Notes: generated from the sequence alone by a model not told the origin. A stretch of 64,000 nt of DNA from CAYNNQ01 sp051748085 (GCA_051748085.1 JBNJHA010000005.1:8246-72245), one strand, 5' to 3'. Positions 26,125 through 34,769 are shown, counted from the stretch's first letter. Made by a program: numbers and translations.

Positions 26125-28149
26125 TTACGGAGCCTTTGGATCAGGGATGATCTGATAGTAAGGCCGTTTGAAGAACTTGGTTTCTCCGCTTTCCGGATTG
26201 TAAGTGGAGTTGGCGAAGCACTTCCATTCCTTGTCGTTGAGGCCAGGGAAGTCGACGCGATAGTAGAAACCGGGATAACGAGTCTCTTCACGGAACTTGA
26301 TGTGCAGGACATGCAAGCGGACCGTGAACAGGCGATGGTAGTTTTCCCAGGCGCGCAGCAGTTCATGCAGGTCGCGGGCGCACAGTTTTCCTGCGTCCTC
26401 TTCCAGCATATCCAGCAGCTGTTCGCATGTTTCCAGCATTGCCTTGGATGTATTGTAATAAGTAGCGCAGCCGCCGCCGTACTCGTCGGTAGCCTTGCAC
26501 AGGCGCATCATGAAGTTGCGCGGTGTGATGTACTTCGGATTGATGTCCGGAGCGGTGGACACGTCCTTATTCTCTTCATAGGTGTACCAGGGCTGGTAAA
26601 CCATTTTCTTCAGAGCTTCAGCGTCGTCCTTGAGGGCCGGGCTGTAGTCGGGATGGTCAACGCACCAGCGGACCATCTGCTTGGCGGCCATGCGGCCTTC
26701 TGCGTGCGATCCGGAGGAGAATTTGTGTCCGGAAGCACCTACACCGTCAGCACAGGTCCAAAGACCGTTTACAGTGGTCATGCGGTTGTAGATTTTGCCG
26801 TTGTCGGCCCTGATCTTGTATTCATCCGGAACCCAGTCCTCATCCGGACCGGAGACCCAGATGCCGCAGCAACCGGAGTGTGATCCGAGCAGGTACGGTT
26901 CTGTAGGCATGATCTCGGAACCAATCTTTTCAGGTTCGACGTTCATAGCGGCCCACAGATTGGCCTGACCAACGCACATGTCCAGAAAGTCTTCCCAAGC
27001 TTCAGACTCGAGATGCTTCTGTTCCTTTTTGCTCAGAGACTCAAAAGTGCTCTGCAGCGCGGTCTTGGTATCCATGAATATCGGACCGCGACCTTCGCGC
27101 ATTTCGTGCAGCATCATATGGTTACGCAGACAGGTCGGGATAACCGGACCGGCAACATAACCCTTTTCTTCGTATTCGGTGAGCATGTCTTTATTGGTCA
27201 CGCAGTAGTCTTCGCCCTTGGCATTGGTGGCCTTGGCTTTGAAGAGCAGAAACCATGCGCCAACCGGTCCGTAACCGTCCTTAAAACGGGCGGGGACGAA
27301 GCGGTTTTCCATCATGGTCATTTCAGCGCCGACCTGGGCACACATGGTGTAGGTGGAACCAGCGTTCCATACCGGGTACCAGGCGCGTCCCATACCTTCA
27401 CCGGTGGAACGGGGACGGTAGACGTTAACCGCGCCGCCGCAGGCTACCAGGATAGCATTGGCCTTGAATATGTAAACTTCGTTGTCGCGGGCGGAAAAAC
27501 CAACCGCGCCGGCGATACGATTGGGCTCATTGGCATCCAGAAGCAACTTTACGATAAAAATTCTTTCCAGATAACCCTGTCCCTTGCCGTCTTCCTCACG
27601 GTATTCACCAATTGCGTTCTTGGCCGCTTCAGCCACGATGCACTTGTAGGATTCACCGTTGATCATCATCTGCCAGCGTCCGGAACGAACCGGAGAATCG
27701 CCGTTACGCAGGGACTTGCCTTTCTTTTTGGCAGTCGCGCCGTCCAGGTTCTTGCCGTTCTCATCCTTGATCCAGCAGGGCAGTCCCCACTCCTCAAAGA
27801 GATGCACGGAATCGTCAACATGGCGGCCGAGATCAAAAATCAGATCCTCACGGACAATGCCCATGAGGTCGGTACGAACCATGCGTACATAGTCATCAGG
27901 ATCATTGTCGCCAAGATAGGTATTGATAGCGGAAAGGCCCTGGGCAACAGCGCCGGAGCGCTCCAGGGAGGCCTTGTCAATCATCAAGGTCTTCAAGCCC
28001 TTGGGCTCTGCCCAACGCTGCGCCTCAAAGGCTGCTCCGCAGCAACCCATTCCTCCACCTACAAGCAGAAGATCAGTTGTGATCTCCTTAACTTCAGGCT
28101 CGGCCAGAGGCAGACCGATATGTTGTCCTTTAGAGGGAATCTGAGCCAT
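26125..28149 (-). CDS. aprA: Adenylylsulfate (APS) reductase, alpha subunit
   Basis: 674 residues, full length. N-terminal FAD fold DLLLVGGGMGCCGAAFEAQRW at 27-47; SLERSGAVAQGLSAINTYLGD; RFVPARFKDGYGPVGAW and SHSGCCGIWVSGPDEDWVP carry the Arg and His known from the substrate pocket of characterised AprA. Reduces APS to AMP and sulfite in the cytoplasm with AprB as electron carrier. ATG 28149 preceded by AAGGAGG. Downstream of aprB by 31 bp. Codon choice is visibly biased to C/G-ending codons compared with neighbours, as expected for an abundant enzyme. Confidence 0.99.
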   Translation of the reverse strand: MAQIPSKGQHIGLPLAEPEVKEITTDLLLVGGGMGCCGAAFEAQRWAEPKGLKTLMIDKASLERSGAVAQGLSAINTYLGDNDPDDYVRMVRTDLMGIVREDLIFDLGRHVDDSVHLFEEWGLPCWIKDENGKNLDGATAKKKGKSLRNGDSPVRSGRWQMMINGESYKCIVAEAAKNAIGEYREEDGKGQGYLERIFIVKLLLDANEPNRIAGAVGFSARDNEVYIFKANAILVACGGAVNVYRPRSTGEGMGRAWYPVWNAGSTYTMCAQVGAEMTMMENRFVPARFKDGYGPVGAWFLLFKAKATNAKGEDYCVTNKDMLTEYEEKGYVAGPVIPTCLRNHMMLHEMREGRGPIFMDTKTALQSTFESLSKKEQKHLESEAWEDFLDMCVGQANLWAAMNVEPEKIGSEIMPTEPYLLGSHSGCCGIWVSGPDEDWVPDEYKIRADNGKIYNRMTTVNGLWTCADGVGASGHKFSSGSHAEGRMAAKQMVRWCVDHPDYSPALKDDAEALKKMVYQPWYTYEENKDVSTAPDINPKYITPRNFMMRLCKATDEYGGGCATYYNTSKAMLETCEQLLDMLEEDAGKLCARDLHELLRAWENYHRLFTVRLHVLHIKFREETRYPGFYYRVDFPGLNDKEWKCFANSTYNPESGETKFFKRPYYQIIPDPKAP

Positions 28150-28180
28150 ATTATCCTCCTTAAAAGCTTTTTACTTGTTA

Positions 28181-28684
28181 TTACCGGTTTCCACCACCAC
28201 AGCCTGGATCAAACCAGCACTGGGTTGCTTCCGGGTTGTCACATTCAACCTTTTCATTCAAAACTTCTTTTGGAGTCTTAAGCTCGCTCTCGGTGAAAAG
28301 CTTCTCATCGTCCAAATCGCCGCCTTCAGGCTTGCCTTCGAAAGGCTTGATCGCGCCTTCTTCGGTTGTCCGAATGGGGAATTTGAAACGCTTGATATTG
28401 CCGTTTCTGAACTGGATGGTCCACATAATGTCCGAGGCGCTGCGCATGGGGATGCTTGTTCCGCCCATGGGGGCGAAGTCACCGTAAGGACGGGCTTCAA
28501 TAGCGCCCTGGGGGCAGATTTTGACGCAGGAATAGCATTCCCAGCAAGCATCTGGCTCCTGATTGTATGCCTTCATCTCCTCGGGATCGAGAATCATCAG
28601 GTCATTAGGGCAGATGTACATGCATGCGGTCTTGTCTCCACCCTTGCAGCCGTCACATTTGGCCGGATTAACAAAGGTTGGCAT
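28181..28684 (-). CDS. aprB: Adenylylsulfate (APS) reductase, beta subunit
   Basis: 167 residues. Eight cluster cysteines: C10, C13, C21, C25 and C47, C50, C53, C57, giving two [4Fe-4S] centres. W48 in CWECYSC is the tryptophan reported between clusters and FAD in characterised AprB. The C-terminal tail that wraps AprA is present and ends CGGGNR. ATG 28684 with AGGAGG 6-7 nt upstream. First gene after the candidate promoter at 28825-28854. Confidence 0.99.
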   Translation of the reverse strand: MPTFVNPAKCDGCKGGDKTACMYICPNDLMILDPEEMKAYNQEPDACWECYSCVKICPQGAIEARPYGDFAPMGGTSIPMRSASDIMWTIQFRNGNIKRFKFPIRTTEEGAIKPFEGKPEGGDLDDEKLFTESELKTPKEVLNEKVECDNPEATQCWFDPGCGGGNR

Positions 28685-28745
28685 AATGTTCCTCCTAATA
28701 ATAGTTTATAAGATTTACTAGACCTCAACCAACCCAATTCCGGGA

Positions 28746-28764
28746 GCAGATCACAATAATCTGC
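28746..28764. promoter_or_regulatory. Inverted repeat in the aprB leader
   Basis: GCAGAT-CACAATA-ATCTGC, perfect 6-bp arms, in the probable 5' untranslated leader of aprB between the candidate promoter and the ribosome site. Could be an operator or an RNA stem; no regulator can be named. Confidence 0.4.
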
Positions 28765-28824
28765 GCCGCCAATCGGGTTTTTATCCCTCACTCCCTGGTT
28801 ATACTTCTTGGAAAGGGATAAATA

Positions 28825-28854
28825 AAAATAGCAAGGCCTTTTCTGCCTTGTCAA
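28825..28854 (-). promoter_or_regulatory. Candidate sigma-70 type promoter of aprBA-qmoABC
   Basis: On the (-) strand TTGACA (28849-28854) is followed after 18 nt by TATTTT (or after 17 nt by CTATTT). It lies ~140 nt upstream of aprB. The perfect -35 box and the 245-bp gap after sat suggest that aprBA has its own promoter rather than relying only on readthrough from sat. Confidence 0.5.
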
Positions 28855-28877
28855 GGAGAAAGTGAATTTTATCTCAA

Positions 28878-28906
28878 GCTCCGCACCTTTTAAAAATGCG
28901 CGGAGC
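28878..28906 (-). terminator. Hairpin after sat, possible weak terminator
   Basis: GCTCCGC and GCGGAGC arms around a 15-nt A/T-rich loop, 24 nt past the sat stop. The transcribed strand continues with TTGAGATAAAATT, not a clean U-run, so termination is probably incomplete. Confidence 0.5.
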
Positions 28907-28929
28907 CCGATTAAACTTTAACAAATCAA

Positions 28930-30240
28930 TTATTTCATGGAATCGCCGGAAGCGGCTCCCTGCATCTTGATTTCCACTTTTTCGGTAAGATTTTCATAGT
29001 AATCGCGCAGGATATCCAGGACTTCCTCGCGGCCGAAATGATCCGGAACGGGCTGACTTTCGGAAAGGGCCTTGCGCAGCTTGGTTCCAGACAAAATGAC
29101 CCGGTCGTCCTTGCCGTGCGGGCAGGTCTTGAGCGAAGCCATGCCGTCGCATTTATAGCAATAGAAGGTCCAGTCGATCTTGAGCGGCTTGCACAGAAGC
29201 GGCTTGCCCGGTTCAACTTCGCACCTTTGCTCCTCGGTGGCGTAAGGCATGCGCTCAAAAATTTCCTGGGCTTCGAACAGGCCGTAGAAATCACCGCAAC
29301 CGGCATGATCGCGGCCGATAATCATATGCGTTACACCGTAGTTCTGGCGGAAAGTGGCATGCAGCAGGGCCTCGCGGGGACCGGCATAGCGCATATCCAG
29401 GGGATATCCGCCGGAAAGCACATTTTCCTTGACAAAATAGCCATCAATCAAAGTGTCGATGCATTTCAGGCGGGTGTCGGCCGGAATGTCCCCGGGCTTC
29501 AGATTGCCGATAAGGGAATGAATAAAAACGCCGTCGCAAACGTCGCAGGCTATCTTGGCCAGATGTTCGTGCGAGCGATGCATCGGATTTCTGAGCTGCA
29601 ATGCGGCAATGCGCTCCCAGCCTCTTTTTTCAAATTCGGCCCGGGCTTCGGCTGGACGCATGTATTTGCCGTGATAAGCCGGATTGGTCGGAAAATCACC
29701 TTCGCTCAGAAGCTTGATCGGACCAGCCAGATTAAAAGGCTTTTCCGCCATGAGCATCTTTACGCCGGGATGGTCTTCGAGAGCCGTCTTCAAGAAATCG
29801 CCCTGACTGTCTTCGCCATGGCCCTTGTAAACAACTTCCGCTTCCCACTTTTTATCGCCATCGGTTTTTTCCCACTTGCTTTCAACCTTCATCGTGGCGA
29901 TTATCTCATCCCAACCAGGGTAGTACAGGGCAACTTCGTCACCTTCCTTGATTGCGTCCGCGTCTTCCTTGCTTACAGAGCAGGTTACCGGGACCGGCCA
30001 GAAGGTGCCGTCCTTTAAAAGCATATCCGCGCAGACACTTTTCCAGTCATCCTTACCCATAAAACCTTCCAGCGGACTGAAGCCGCCGGTGCCGATCATA
30101 ATCAAATCTCCGCGCTCACGGGCGGAAACCTCAATCCTTTTCAAACCTTCCGCCTTCTTAAGCTCGGCATCCTTTTCAGAACCTTCCAGCAGGCGATTGA
30201 TAAGCCCTTTCCCTCCATGCGGGGGTACAAGATTAGACAT
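28930..30240 (-). CDS. sat: Sulfate adenylyltransferase (ATP sulfurylase)
   Basis: 436 residues, the homo-oligomeric dissimilatory type. QLRNPMHRSHEHL at ~206-218 combines the QxRN and HxxH motifs that bind sulfate/ATP; GRDHAGCGDFYG follows. A cysteine/histidine group CYKCDGMASLKTCPHGKDD is the metal-binding insert seen in enzymes of sulfate reducers. Activates sulfate to APS, the substrate of AprAB. ATG 30240 with AAGGAGG 9 nt upstream. Placed directly upstream of aprBA-qmoABC on the same strand, so the whole cytoplasmic route lies in 9 kb. Confidence 0.99.
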   Translation of the reverse strand: MSNLVPPHGGKGLINRLLEGSEKDAELKKAEGLKRIEVSARERGDLIMIGTGGFSPLEGFMGKDDWKSVCADMLLKDGTFWPVPVTCSVSKEDADAIKEGDEVALYYPGWDEIIATMKVESKWEKTDGDKKWEAEVVYKGHGEDSQGDFLKTALEDHPGVKMLMAEKPFNLAGPIKLLSEGDFPTNPAYHGKYMRPAEARAEFEKRGWERIAALQLRNPMHRSHEHLAKIACDVCDGVFIHSLIGNLKPGDIPADTRLKCIDTLIDGYFVKENVLSGGYPLDMRYAGPREALLHATFRQNYGVTHMIIGRDHAGCGDFYGLFEAQEIFERMPYATEEQRCEVEPGKPLLCKPLKIDWTFYCYKCDGMASLKTCPHGKDDRVILSGTKLRKALSESQPVPDHFGREEVLDILRDYYENLTEKVEIKMQGAASGDSMK

Positions 30241-30284
30241 TACTAAACCTCCTTAAATGTATTGTTTTTAGCATTTATTGCCAC

Positions 30285-30345
30285 ATTCACTTTGTGAATT
30301 TGGTAACTTGATACAGGCATTGTCAACTTTTTTCAAGCCTTGAAA
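30285..30345 (-). promoter_or_regulatory. sat upstream region with two palindromes and a -35-like box
   Basis: ATTCAC-TTT-GTGAAT (30285-30299) and TTTCAAG-C-CTTGAAA (30331-30345) are perfect palindromes bracketing a (-)-strand TTGACA at 30321-30326. The -10 region 16-18 nt further is poor, which would fit an activator-dependent promoter. The first palindrome is 45-60 nt before the sat start. Confidence 0.4.
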
Positions 30346-30443
30346 GCCATATTTTGTGATTTTTTTATCAAGTCCTTAATAATATATTATTTTTGACTTA
30401 TTATGCCAATGGTTGACCGCGCTGATTTCAACCTTTAACATTA

Positions 30444-30567
30444 TAGAATTATTCGCTACATTAAAAATTCAGCGAATTTTTTGCGCAAATTTGCCGGAGG
30501 CGGTTCGGTCTTCTCGTGTACTCAGATAAGGAGAAAAACCGAAACGCGGACAGGAACACATAAAATG
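30444..30567. repeat. Decayed MITE-like copy in the sat/suhB gap
   Basis: GAATTATTCGCTACATTAAAAA and GCGAATTTTTTGCGCAAATT match the left part of the 98- and 270-bp elements. Later pieces (CGGTC TTCTCGTG, GGAGAAAAACCGAAACGCGGAC, CTTTTCAAA) follow the interior of the long copies with many changes. The right end is missing; suhB starts 24 bp beyond. The rest of this 350-bp gap holds the sat control region. Confidence 0.55.
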
Positions 30568-30590
30568 ACTTTTCAAAAAAGGATCAGAGC

Positions 30591-31376
30591 ATGGATATAA
30601 AAAATATAATGCGAAAAGCATTCGACATTACGCAAGATGCCGGAAAAATTATCCTGGAAAATTGGGACAAGGACCGGCAGGTCCATAAAAAGGGACGCAT
30701 AGATCTGGTCACCGATACCGACTATGCCGTGGAAAAATTTTTAAAACGCGAATTGGGCGGCCTTTTACCCGCGGCCGGATTCATGGCGGAAGAAAGCACG
30801 CAATCAAAAGATCTCGGGCCTGGAATGACATGGATAATCGACCCTTTGGACGGAACTACCAATTTCGCCCATCATATTCCCATGCTCGCGGTATCCGTCG
30901 CCTTATGGTCGGATGGAGAACCGCTTTTGGGAATAGTCCATCTGCCTCTGTTCCGGGAAACTTTTTCCGCGCTCAAGGGCCAAGGAGCCCTGCTGAACAA
31001 TAAGCCTATACAGGCCACAGAGACAAAGAACCTGCAAGACGCCCTTGTAGCTACAGGCTTTCCTTACACCATCCGCGAAGACGTGGATGAAGTTTTAAAA
31101 ATATTACGCCGGGTCCTGGTTTCCGCGCGGGGAGTCAGACGTCCGGGTTCGGCCGCCTTTGATCTGGCCTACACCGCTTGCGGGCGTTATGACGCCTTTT
31201 ATGAAACAGGTCTTAAACCCTGGGATACAGCGGCCGGAATGCTTTTAGTCCAGGAAGCGGGCGGTAAGATCACCCGCTTTGACGGATCAGACTATACGCC
31301 GGGAGATCCGGATATACTGGCAAGCAACACGCATCTGCACGGCAAACTGCTTGCCCTGACAAAACCTGATTCCTGA
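30591..31376 (+). CDS. suhB: Inositol-1-monophosphatase family protein
   Basis: 261 residues. Metal-binding motifs of the family are complete: GFMAEEST (Glu-Glu), WIIDPLDGTTNFAHH, and KPWDTAAGMLLVQEAGG near the C terminus. Hydrolyses inositol monophosphate and related sugar phosphates; the bacterial SuhB also takes part in rRNA transcription complexes. ATG 30591 with AGGA upstream. Monocistronic by context: diverges from sat and is followed by a 270-bp mobile element 25 bp after the stop. Confidence 0.93.
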   Translation: MDIKNIMRKAFDITQDAGKIILENWDKDRQVHKKGRIDLVTDTDYAVEKFLKRELGGLLPAAGFMAEESTQSKDLGPGMTWIIDPLDGTTNFAHHIPMLAVSVALWSDGEPLLGIVHLPLFRETFSALKGQGALLNNKPIQATETKNLQDALVATGFPYTIREDVDEVLKILRRVLVSARGVRRPGSAAFDLAYTACGRYDAFYETGLKPWDTAAGMLLVQEAGGKITRFDGSDYTPGDPDILASNTHLHGKLLALTKPDS

Positions 31377-31401
31377 AAACCGCTTCCGTTCAAAAAAAAA
31401 C

Positions 31402-31671
31402 GTAACTATTCAGCACACGAAAAAAAGTTCACCGGATTTTTTGCGTAAACCCGCGATAGGGCGCCCGGTTTTCTTATGCACTCTAAAAGGGGGAAACCGG
31501 ACCGCGGGTTGTACATAAAGTTAATTTTCCAAACAAATATACATTTCCGGCACAACTTTTTGCTCTTCTCTAAACCAGCGAGTCCGGAGGGGGCAGGCAT
31601 CATCCTAACAGCGGGCATTAGAAAACCGCAGGCCGAAAGCATGAGGAGCAAAAAATTTGCTGAACAGATAC
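31402..31671. mobile_element. MITE-like element, 270 bp, perfect 8-bp target duplication
   Basis: Left end GTAACTATTCAGCA, right end TGCTGAACAGATAC; flanked by AAAAAAAC at 31394-31401 and 31672-31679. Close sequence match along its whole length to 56980-57248. Interior holds possible hairpins (CCGGTTTTC/GGAAACCGG) and no credible reading frame. Lies between suhB and tRNA-Pro. The duplication is A-rich, so on its own weaker evidence than that of the 56980 copy. Confidence 0.88.
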
Positions 31672-31746
31672 AAAAAAACAAGCTTTTCCTGTCCGCACAA
31701 AAAACGATTGACAGTAAAAAGCGTCCGCAATAAGTGTACTTTCTTT

Positions 31747-31823
31747 CGGGAAGTGGCGCAGCCTGGTAGCGCACCTGCCTTGGGAGCAGGGGGCCGCTGG
31801 TTCGAATCCAGTCTTCCCGACCA
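31747..31823 (+). tRNA. tRNA-Pro (anticodon TGG)
   Basis: 77 nt. Acceptor arms CGGGAAG / CTTCCCG, discriminator A and encoded CCA. D arm GCGC..GCGC, anticodon stem CCTGC/GCAGG with loop CTTGGGA (anticodon TGG), T arm CTGG TTCGAATCCAG. The only RNA gene found in the window; on the + strand, apparently a single-gene unit closed by a terminator. Confidence 0.97.
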
Positions 31824-31833
31824 TAAAAATCAC

Positions 31834-31869
31834 GGGCTTACGCAATAAACTTCGTAAGCCCATTTTTTT
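31834..31869 (+). terminator. Rho-independent terminator of tRNA-Pro
   Basis: GGGCTTACG / CGTAAGCCC arms with a 10-nt loop, followed by A and seven T. Begins 11 nt after the tRNA end. Confidence 0.9.
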
Positions 31870-31914
31870 GCGTTTCTACATCCATACATTGCCGGCATCA
31901 CATTTTATTTTGAT

Positions 31915-32065
31915 TATCCTCCGGGGCAGCGAGTCCGGAGGGGGCAGGCATCCCCCTTCGGCGGGGCTTAGAAAATACAGAGCCGAAAGTTCGGCATCAA
32001 AAGAATAACTCGCAAAAATCCACGCATTCCGTCGAAGAGTCTAAATTTCCAAGCAAATATAATCC
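31915..32065. repeat. Partial B-type copy of the MITE-like family
   Basis: GCAGCGAGTCCGGAGGGGGC, CCCCCTTCGGCGGGGCTTAG and then GGCATCAAAAG AATAACTCGCAAAAATCCACGC match the right half of copies at 8211 and 47271. Neither inverted end is present. Occupies the gap between the tRNA terminator and the chemoreceptor gene. Confidence 0.65.
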
Positions 32066-32082
32066 ACTGCCGACCGAAAACC

Positions 32083-33744
32083 TTATTTATCGCCCATTTC
32101 AGCAATAATCTCCTCCAGATCCTTGGCCAAACGGGAGAGCTCGTCCACCGCGTCCCGGGATTCCGCTACCGCATCCGCGGTTTCCGAAGCTATGCGGTTT
32201 ATATCATCAGTCGCGTTGGCCACCTCTTCCGAGGCTGAGGACTGCTCCTCGGACGCGGTGGCAATATTGCGCACCTGATCCGCGTTTTGTTCGACTATAT
32301 CCACAATTTCCTCCAGGACAGCGCCGGATTCCTGGGCCAGATCATTGGTCTCGCCTATCGACTTTTCAGCTTCCTCCATGTTGGAGATATTAAGCTTGCT
32401 GCCTTCCTGGATATTGCTGACCGCTTCACCGACTTCCTTGGTCGCGGACATGGTTTTTTCCGCCAGTTTGCGCACTTCATCGGCCACAACCGCGAAGCCC
32501 CGACCGGCCTCTCCGGCACGGGCCGCTTCAATAGCGGCATTCAGGGCCAAAAGATTGGTCTGGTCCGCGATGTCATTGATCACAGTCATGACCTGGCCGA
32601 TGCTGTCCGCCTGTCCGCCCAGATCGCGCAAACTCTCCTGCAGCGCGCTCGCTTTTCTGTTGACCAGGGTTATCGCCTCCAGCAATTGATTTACTTTTTG
32701 CGATCCACCCTCGGCCTTTGACCGGGCCTTGTCCGAGCCTTCAGCCGCGTTGGAGGCATTCTGGGCAATCTCCAGCACGGAGGCATTCATCTGCTCCATT
32801 GCCGTGGCCACCTCGCTGGCGCGGTTTTTTTGCTCTTCTGAGGCGTTGCCCGACTCCTGAATCTGGGTAAGCATCTTTTCCGACGCCTCACTGATTCGCT
32901 GGACAATCGTCGCCAGTTTGTCCGCCGCCTCACTGAAGCCTTGCTGTTTCGCCTTTTCCGCCAAACTCTTGGCTTCCCTGGCTTCGTCCAGAGCCGACTT
33001 GGTCTTTTCGGCCATTTCATTGGCCTCGGCTTCCTTGGCCTGAACCTCTTCTATTTTCTTTTTTAAATTGCCGACCATCTTCATTTGAGCATTTTTTAAA
33101 CTGTACAGCTCTCCGACAAATTTGCCCGTAGGAGGCGTGGTCTGCAGATCACCCTCGCCGACTTTTTCCGCGAAAGCCTTTATCGCCAGAACGGGCTTTA
33201 TAAGCAGGGAACGGATCAGCCCGAAAAGAACCGCCAGAATCAAAACGCCTATGCCAACAAAGGAAATAAGCGTCACATACAGAACATGCTTCAATTCCGT
33301 GTATACAAATTTCGGAGTCATGTATGCCTGAACAGTTCCAAGAACCTCATCTTTTCTGGAGATCTTTTTCTTGGAAATAATAAATCCGGAATCCTCAAGG
33401 CTTTCTATCTCTTTAAACGCCACTGGCTTCCAATCTTCACCGCGTATTTTAGCCGCGAACAAGCGGCCGTTTTTTTCCTGCACCACAACCGCGTATAAAT
33501 CACGATCAGCCATTTCACTGTCGATTATTTTTTCGCCCTGCGCATTGTCCAGATTCCACATGGGAGGGGCCATATTGAATGCGCAGCGCTGGGCGATATT
33601 CCGCGCCTTGTTGTTCAAGGCGTCAAGCGCGGTGCTTCTTTGCTGCATATAGTTATAAATCCCGAAAGCCCCGAGCGATGCGACCAGGACCAACACTAAA
33701 GAAACGGAGACAATCTGGGTAATGGAAAAACCGGATTTTTTCAT
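32083..33744 (-). CDS. Methyl-accepting chemotaxis protein
   Basis: 553 residues from ATG 33744 (TTG 33747 precedes it; AGGAA upstream). Membrane helix at ~10-30, periplasmic sensor ~35-140 (FNMAPPMWNLDNAQGEKII), second helix ~145-170, HAMP, then the cytoplasmic signalling coiled coil. The hairpin tip IADQTNLLALNAAIEAARAG is perfect and is flanked by GRGFAVVADEVRKLAEKT. It passes ligand state to CheA/CheW. Downstream of a periplasmic binding-protein gene on the same strand, which may deliver its ligand. Confidence 0.95.
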   Translation of the reverse strand: MKKSGFSITQIVSVSLVLVLVASLGAFGIYNYMQQRSTALDALNNKARNIAQRCAFNMAPPMWNLDNAQGEKIIDSEMADRDLYAVVVQEKNGRLFAAKIRGEDWKPVAFKEIESLEDSGFIISKKKISRKDEVLGTVQAYMTPKFVYTELKHVLYVTLISFVGIGVLILAVLFGLIRSLLIKPVLAIKAFAEKVGEGDLQTTPPTGKFVGELYSLKNAQMKMVGNLKKKIEEVQAKEAEANEMAEKTKSALDEAREAKSLAEKAKQQGFSEAADKLATIVQRISEASEKMLTQIQESGNASEEQKNRASEVATAMEQMNASVLEIAQNASNAAEGSDKARSKAEGGSQKVNQLLEAITLVNRKASALQESLRDLGGQADSIGQVMTVINDIADQTNLLALNAAIEAARAGEAGRGFAVVADEVRKLAEKTMSATKEVGEAVSNIQEGSKLNISNMEEAEKSIGETNDLAQESGAVLEEIVDIVEQNADQVRNIATASEEQSSASEEVANATDDINRIASETADAVAESRDAVDELSRLAKDLEEIIAEMGDK

Positions 33745-33764
33745 CAATATTTCCTGTGTAATTT

Positions 33765-33797
33765 CGGGTTCCGTTCCCTGATGCGCAACGGAACCCG
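33765..33797 (-). promoter_or_regulatory. Stable hairpin between the binding-protein gene and the chemoreceptor gene
   Basis: CGGGTTCCGTT and AACGGAACCCG are perfect 11-bp arms, 8 nt after the binding-protein stop. No U-run follows, so it more likely protects the upstream message or attenuates than terminates. Confidence 0.55.
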
Positions 33798-33804
33798 GCT
33801 GGAT

Positions 33805-34563
33805 TTAACGATAAGTATCCAATATCTGATCATATTTTCCGCCTTGTTTGACCGCGTCCAAGGCATTCTGCAGTTTGTTTACCGTATCTTGCGGAGTGTC
33901 TTTATGAAAGGCGTAAAAAAGTTCGGCTTTTTCCAATTCATAAACCGGTTCAAAATTGCCGGGGTCAAATCCGTTGGACTTGATCAGCCACATGGCGACG
34001 TTTTCTTCATAGGCCCAGGCATCAATCCGGCCGCGATCAAGCTTCTTGATGTTCAAAACCGCCTTGGCGACCGCGTCTATATTTCCGTCCGGGACTCCAC
34101 CCTCTTTCAAAAGCTGTTCACCGACATCGTCCCGAATGACGCCTATGGTATAATCCTTGTCCATTATATCGCTTAAATTATCGATGCGCACATTACTGTC
34201 TTTCTTGGCCACCAGCGAAATCTTTGTCGGAGCGATCGGACCGGCCCATTTAAACAGCTCTTCGCGCTGCTCCGTGCGCGTTGTGGCAAAAAGAAGGGTG
34301 CCGGGCTGATTTAAAGCCATGTCGTATCCCTTGGCCCAGGGCAAAAGCCTGATATCGGAACGTCCGAGATCGGAACCGGCTTGTTGCAGAGCCTGGACAA
34401 GATAATCAATGGAAATGCCCTGCAGGTTGCCATCCTGCTCGAAATTGTATGGAGGATACTGCTCGGTCACCAGATTCAAATCATTCAGACCCTGGGCGGA
34501 GACAAGCCCCGCGGAAAAAACGAATCCGATCAACGCCAAACCCAAAACAATCTTTTTTGCCAT
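33805..34563 (-). CDS. Periplasmic substrate-binding protein, transporter family 3 (PBP type II)
   Basis: 252 residues from ATG 34563, chosen because AGGAGG lies 7 nt upstream. Signal peptide MAKKIVLGLALIGFVFSAGL ending VSAQ. Features of the SBP_bac_3 fold: NLVTEQYPPYNFEQDGNLQG, VQALQQAG, TRTEQREELFKWAGPIAPT, IGVIRDDVGEQLLKEGG and TVNKLQNALDAVKQGG. No permease or ATPase gene adjoins. With the chemoreceptor 60 bp downstream, a sensory role is likelier than transport. Family members of this kind bind amino acids or other small polar molecules. Confidence 0.88.
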   Translation of the reverse strand: MAKKIVLGLALIGFVFSAGLVSAQGLNDLNLVTEQYPPYNFEQDGNLQGISIDYLVQALQQAGSDLGRSDIRLLPWAKGYDMALNQPGTLLFATTRTEQREELFKWAGPIAPTKISLVAKKDSNVRIDNLSDIMDKDYTIGVIRDDVGEQLLKEGGVPDGNIDAVAKAVLNIKKLDRGRIDAWAYEENVAMWLIKSNGFDPGNFEPVYELEKAELFYAFHKDTPQDTVNKLQNALDAVKQGGKYDQILDTYR

Positions 34564-34711
34564 TTGCCCCTCCTGGTAGTTAAAAATCAATATTCCTTGG
34601 TTTGCGCTTTGAAACTCCTGCCACGCAAAGAAACCAATCCTGAACTTTATATGTTAAGCAAAAAACAATCCGGGCAAGTTGTCAATATCTAATTCAATCT
34701 TAACGCCAGGG

Positions 34712-34769
34712 GGCATTATTCAGCACCCGCAAAAAACACCGGATTTTTTTGCGTACAAGTACAAAATAT
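34712..34769. repeat. Left-end fragment of the MITE-like family
   Basis: GGCATTATTCAGCACCCGC then AAAAAACACCGGATTTTTTTGCGTA matches the left ~55 bp of the long copies. No right end; the fragment meets the stop codon of the upstream ATPase gene at 34770. Confidence 0.6.

Noticed and set aside
27013..28281. 422-codon + strand ORF opposite aprA
   Set aside because: Antisense of aprA; its openness follows from the biased codon use of aprA.
31394..31679. Treating the 270-bp element as a CRISPR or tRNA-linked attachment site
   Set aside because: No spaced short repeats, no integrase gene, and a near-identical copy lies at 56980 away from any tRNA; inverted ends and 8-bp duplication fit transposition better.
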